Of a stretch of 64,000 nt of DNA, positions 63,640-64,000 are shown piece by piece (position 1 is the first letter of the stretch; every line of letters begins with the position of its first letter). The notes below the pieces were generated by a model. It was not told where the DNA came from and searched no databases. It worked only from the letters and a program-made list of their open reading frames with translations. The stretch spans positions 4,856,704 through 4,920,703 of the forward strand of contig OX030968.1 in the NCBI GenBank assembly GCA_943735955.1. The letters run 5' to 3'. This DNA comes from Piscicola geometra. Lineage: Eukaryota > Annelida > Clitellata > Hirudinida > Piscicolidae. Both the position numbers and the translations under genes were made by a program.

Positions 63640-64000
63640 TTTTTAATTTCATGACATTCTCTAATTTTATATTGAAATCTAACATACTTTTTAGATGTGA
63701 AATATCATTTATATTTTCGATTTTACAGAATTTAAATTTTTAGTAACGTTCGCGACCGTATTGGTCGAAACCACCCATGAAATGAATAACACAAATTAAA
63801 TAGCTTAGGCTAAAGATTTTGGGAAAAAATTTTCACAATCAAAAAATTAGCAGTTTATTCATTCATATTTTGCAAAATTAATACATAATGAACATTTTCG
63901 ACAACGTTAGACAATTTTGTTTTGAATGCATTTTCTGCAACACAAACGAATTCCTGTCTTGGCTGATGGTTTAGAAAGTTCTGAGTGATTGAGAATAATT
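63640..64000 (-). other. End of window; possible C-terminal exon running off the edge
   Basis: Outside the duplicated blocks. The minus strand from 64000 reads SELSKPSAKTGIRLCCRKCI then QNKIV and a stop, with a CC-x2-C cluster near a C-terminus. This could be the tail of a transposase, but too little is visible to name it. The rest (63640-63900) is AT-rich without a gene. Confidence 0.25.

Overview
This is an AT-rich (roughly two-thirds A+T by eye), intron-containing invertebrate-type metazoan sequence, densely packed with transposable elements. Evidence for an animal genome is: non-LTR retrotransposons of several lineages, Penelope-like elements, MULE transposons, a small Ty3/gypsy-type LTR element, a tRNA-derived SINE, abundant microsatellites, and a family of secreted or GPI-anchored Ly6/uPAR-type (LU) genes split by GT-AG introns. 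The phylum cannot be fixed from the sequence. Splice acceptors lying directly at LU start codons would fit a lineage with spliced-leader trans-splicing, such as flatworms, but that is inference.

Most of the window is two diverged copies of a large unit. About 2.29-8.5 kb pairs with 46.14-51.3 kb, 11.0-12.9 kb with 44.4-46.3 kb, 13.6-22.5 kb with 52.2-58.5 kb, and 23.8-26.1 kb with 60.9-63.6 kb. A further repeat, called R1 here, occurs at 0-2.29, 8.5-10.8, 33.3-35.3 and (truncated) 51.3-51.8 kb. The two copies differ by clean insertions, deletions and tandem-repeat expansions, so each serves as an outgroup for the other.

Layout: 0-15.6 kb is a transposon mosaic (R1, MULE fragments, Penelope RT, LINE RT, and a glycoprotein-like segment with a membrane anchor). 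16.2-22.1 kb holds LU pseudogene B1 and intact LU gene A1 on the minus strand, with an antisense LTR retrotransposon in intron 1 of A1. 22.5-28.4 kb holds LINE fragments and a small secreted cysteine-rich gene (C1). 29.8 kb has an orphan LU first exon on the plus strand. 31.9-37.6 kb is again transposon mosaic. 37.6-44.1 kb is a long-TIR MULE carrying a nearly complete FLYWCH/MULE transposase, a PHD-like exon and a separate C2H2 zinc-finger exon. 44.2-63.6 kb is the second large copy, including B2, A2 and C2, with a SINE at the C2 splice donor. 63.6-64 kb is unassigned.

The host genes of interest are the two intact LU genes. Their signal-peptide segments are identical while the mature segments have diverged strongly, despite near-identical flanking DNA. 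The other notable elements are a candidate hammerhead ribozyme just upstream of the Penelope RT in both copies, and the zinc-finger-carrying MULE.
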